From Bacteroidota bacterium (GTDB lineage: Bacteria > Bacteroidota > Bacteroidia > Bacteroidales > JAKIYJ01), in contig JAKIYJ010000010.1 in NCBI GenBank assembly GCA_022708585.1, positions 1-15,015 on the forward strand: 15,015 bases of DNA, given 5' to 3'. Under the pieces are notes generated by a model. The model did no database searches. It was not told the origin of the DNA and saw only the letters and a program-made list of their open reading frames with translations. The translations under genes and the position numbers were made by a program. Shown one piece after another: positions 13,788-15,015 of this stretch; position 1 is the stretch's first letter; the number at the start of each line of letters is the position of its first letter.

Positions 13788-14462
13788 TTAATAAGGGAAA
13801 TGCTTAATTAAAGCAGATGCCATTATTAAATCTGATTGTGTTGTTATTTTAATATTTTCTTCATTGCCTTCGACAAGATTTATTTTGTAACCGGTCTTTT
13901 CAACAATAGAAGCATCATCGGTTAAATTGTTATTTTTGTTTTCCCTGTATGATTTTAATAATATTTCAGATTTAAAAATTTGCGGTGTTTGTATTTGCCT
14001 TATATTTTCTCTTGAAATGGAAGTATTTGTTTCACCTGTAATTTGTCGTAGAGAATCTTTTATTTTAATGGAAGGGACTGCATTTCCGTATTTTTCAGCT
14101 TCTTTAAAAACATTTTCTATAACATTAATCGAAGCAAAAGGTCTTACTCCATCATGAATAGCTACCAGGCAATCATCCTTAACTTCACTTAATCCATTAT
14201 ATACGGATTCAAATCTTGTATTGCCACCTCTAATGATTTTGTGTGGTAAAGTAAACTTATGCTTTTTACAAAGTTGTTCCCATACAGTGAAATTTTTTTC
14301 AGATAAAACGAGTATGACAGGAAAATCAATTTTACAATTTTCAAAAAGCAATAATGTCCACATTAATACAGGTTTGCCTTCAATTTCTATAAATTGTTTA
14401 GGAATTTTTTCCTGCATTCTTTTGCCTTCACCAGCTGCAACAATGATTAATTGTCTTTTCAA
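13788..14462 (-). CDS. ispD: 2-C-methyl-D-erythritol 4-phosphate cytidylyltransferase
   Basis: Joins CTP and methylerythritol phosphate in the third step of the MEP pathway to isoprenoid precursors. The product is 224 residues, close to the family norm. The nucleotide-binding start IIVAAGEGKRMQEKIPKQF contains R15 and K22, matching the essential Arg and Lys of E. coli IspD (R20, K27). VAIHDGVRPF carries the metal-binding aspartate; DDASIVEKTG and ENIKITTQSDL lie towards the C-terminus. The start codon is TTG at 14462-14460: no in-frame ATG occurs between the queA stop and the essential AAGxGxR motif. It lies 21 bp after the queA stop on the same strand, so the two are probably co-transcribed. 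Its stop is 3 bp beyond the right end of element C. Confidence 0.94.
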   Translation of the reverse strand: MKRQLIIVAAGEGKRMQEKIPKQFIEIEGKPVLMWTLLLFENCKIDFPVILVLSEKNFTVWEQLCKKHKFTLPHKIIRGGNTRFESVYNGLSEVKDDCLVAIHDGVRPFASINVIENVFKEAEKYGNAVPSIKIKDSLRQITGETNTSISRENIRQIQTPQIFKSEILLKSYRENKNNNLTDDASIVEKTGYKINLVEGNEENIKITTQSDLIMASALIKHFPY

Positions 14463-14483
14463 TAAAAATTGTATTAAAAAGTT

Positions 14484-15015
14484 TTACAAAATTAACATTG
14501 CATCGCCATAAGTAAAAAATTTGTATTTTTCAGCAATTGCCACCTTATAAGCTTCCATTAAAAAATCATAACCTGCAAATGCAGCAGCCATAATCAACAT
14601 GGTTGACATTGGCAAATGGAAATTCGTAATAAGACTGTTAGCGATAGAAAAATCATAAGGTGGGAAAATGAATTTATTTGTCCAACCTGTATAAGGTTTT
14701 AATTTTCCATAAATTGATACAGAAGATTCTATGGCTCTCAAAGTAGTTGTTCCAACACAACAAATATTCTTATGATTTTCTTTTGCCTTATTCACAATTT
14801 CAGCAACTTCGGGTTCTATTATCATTTCCTCTGAATCTATTTTATACTTTGTCAAATCTTCTACTTCTACATTTCTGAAATTGCCGAGCCCTGCATGTAA
14901 TGTTATTTCTGCAAAAGTTACTCCTTTTAATTCGAGCCTTTTCATAAGTTCTCTGCTGAAATGCATCCCAGCTGTTGGAGCTACAACTGCCCCTTCATGC
15001 TTTGCATATATTGTC
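14484..15015 (-). CDS. queA: tRNA preQ1(34) S-adenosylmethionine ribosyltransferase-isomerase, partial (5' end outside window)
   Basis: Adds and rearranges the ribosyl group of S-adenosylmethionine onto preQ1 in tRNA anticodons, giving epoxyqueuosine on the queuosine pathway. The frame is open to the right edge, so about 177 C-terminal residues are visible and the start lies outside. The entering residues read TIYAKHEGAVVAPTAGMHFS, the strongly conserved QueA core. Further signatures are GVTFAEITLHAGLGNFRNVEVED, VGTTTLRAIES, TNKFIFPPYDF, TNFHLPMSTMLIMAAAFAG, and the C-terminal FFTYGDAMLIL. An ATG at 14966 lies inside the conserved core and is not the start. The gene is upstream of ispD in a likely operon. 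Confidence 0.96.
   Translation of the reverse strand, partial: TIYAKHEGAVVAPTAGMHFSRELMKRLELKGVTFAEITLHAGLGNFRNVEVEDLTKYKIDSEEMIIEPEVAEIVNKAKENHKNICCVGTTTLRAIESSVSIYGKLKPYTGWTNKFIFPPYDFSIANSLITNFHLPMSTMLIMAAAFAGYDFLMEAYKVAIAEKYKFFTYGDAMLIL

Overview
The window is strongly AT-rich chromosomal DNA from a member of the Bacteroidota, probably an uncultured Bacteroidales-like lineage. The support for this is the gene families (a lipoprotein cyclophilin with an insert, a flippase-like protein paired with a GT2 glycosyltransferase, a ComB family protein), Bacteroidota-type -7 boxes (TAnnTTTG), weak or absent Shine-Dalgarno sequences, and a tRNA gene without an encoded CCA end. The genus cannot be read from the sequence.

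Layout from left to right. Positions 1-167 hold the 3' end of a probable universal stress protein gene. It is followed by ligA (NAD-dependent DNA ligase) and cls (cardiolipin synthase), both on the + strand. On the - strand lie gcvT (glycine cleavage T protein) and a comB-like gene whose ATG directly abuts the gcvT stop codon. A repeat-rich island (about 5.9-8.5 kb) carries a single gene, a WecB-type UDP-GlcNAc 2-epimerase homologue that lacks one catalytic Asp. Next come tRNA-Phe(GAA), a lipoprotein cyclophilin, pheS (+) and ruvC (-). A translationally coupled pair follows: a flippase-like membrane protein (LPG_synthase_TM family) and a processive-type GT2 glycosyltransferase. The window ends with a - strand queA-ispD pair, queA running off the right edge.

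The genes are mostly housekeeping: DNA replication and repair (ligA, ruvC), translation and tRNA modification (pheS, tRNA-Phe, queA), envelope lipids and glycans (cls, flippase/GT2, wecB-like), isoprenoids (ispD) and one-carbon metabolism (gcvT). No defence system, CRISPR array, prophage or complete transposase-bearing element is visible.

The unusual content is non-coding. I see three MITE-like families. Family A (about 136 bp, three copies) has 18-bp terminal inverted repeats, and two copies have perfect 6-bp target duplications. Family B (about 500 bp, two direct copies flanking the wecB-like gene) has TGGCTCTATTT-type ends and strong internal hairpins. Family C (155 bp, one copy) has perfect 20-bp inverted ends and supplies the stop codon of the GT2 gene. 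Families A and B share an internal AT-rich module. These elements, and the altered active site of the WecB homologue they bracket, are the parts most worth following up.
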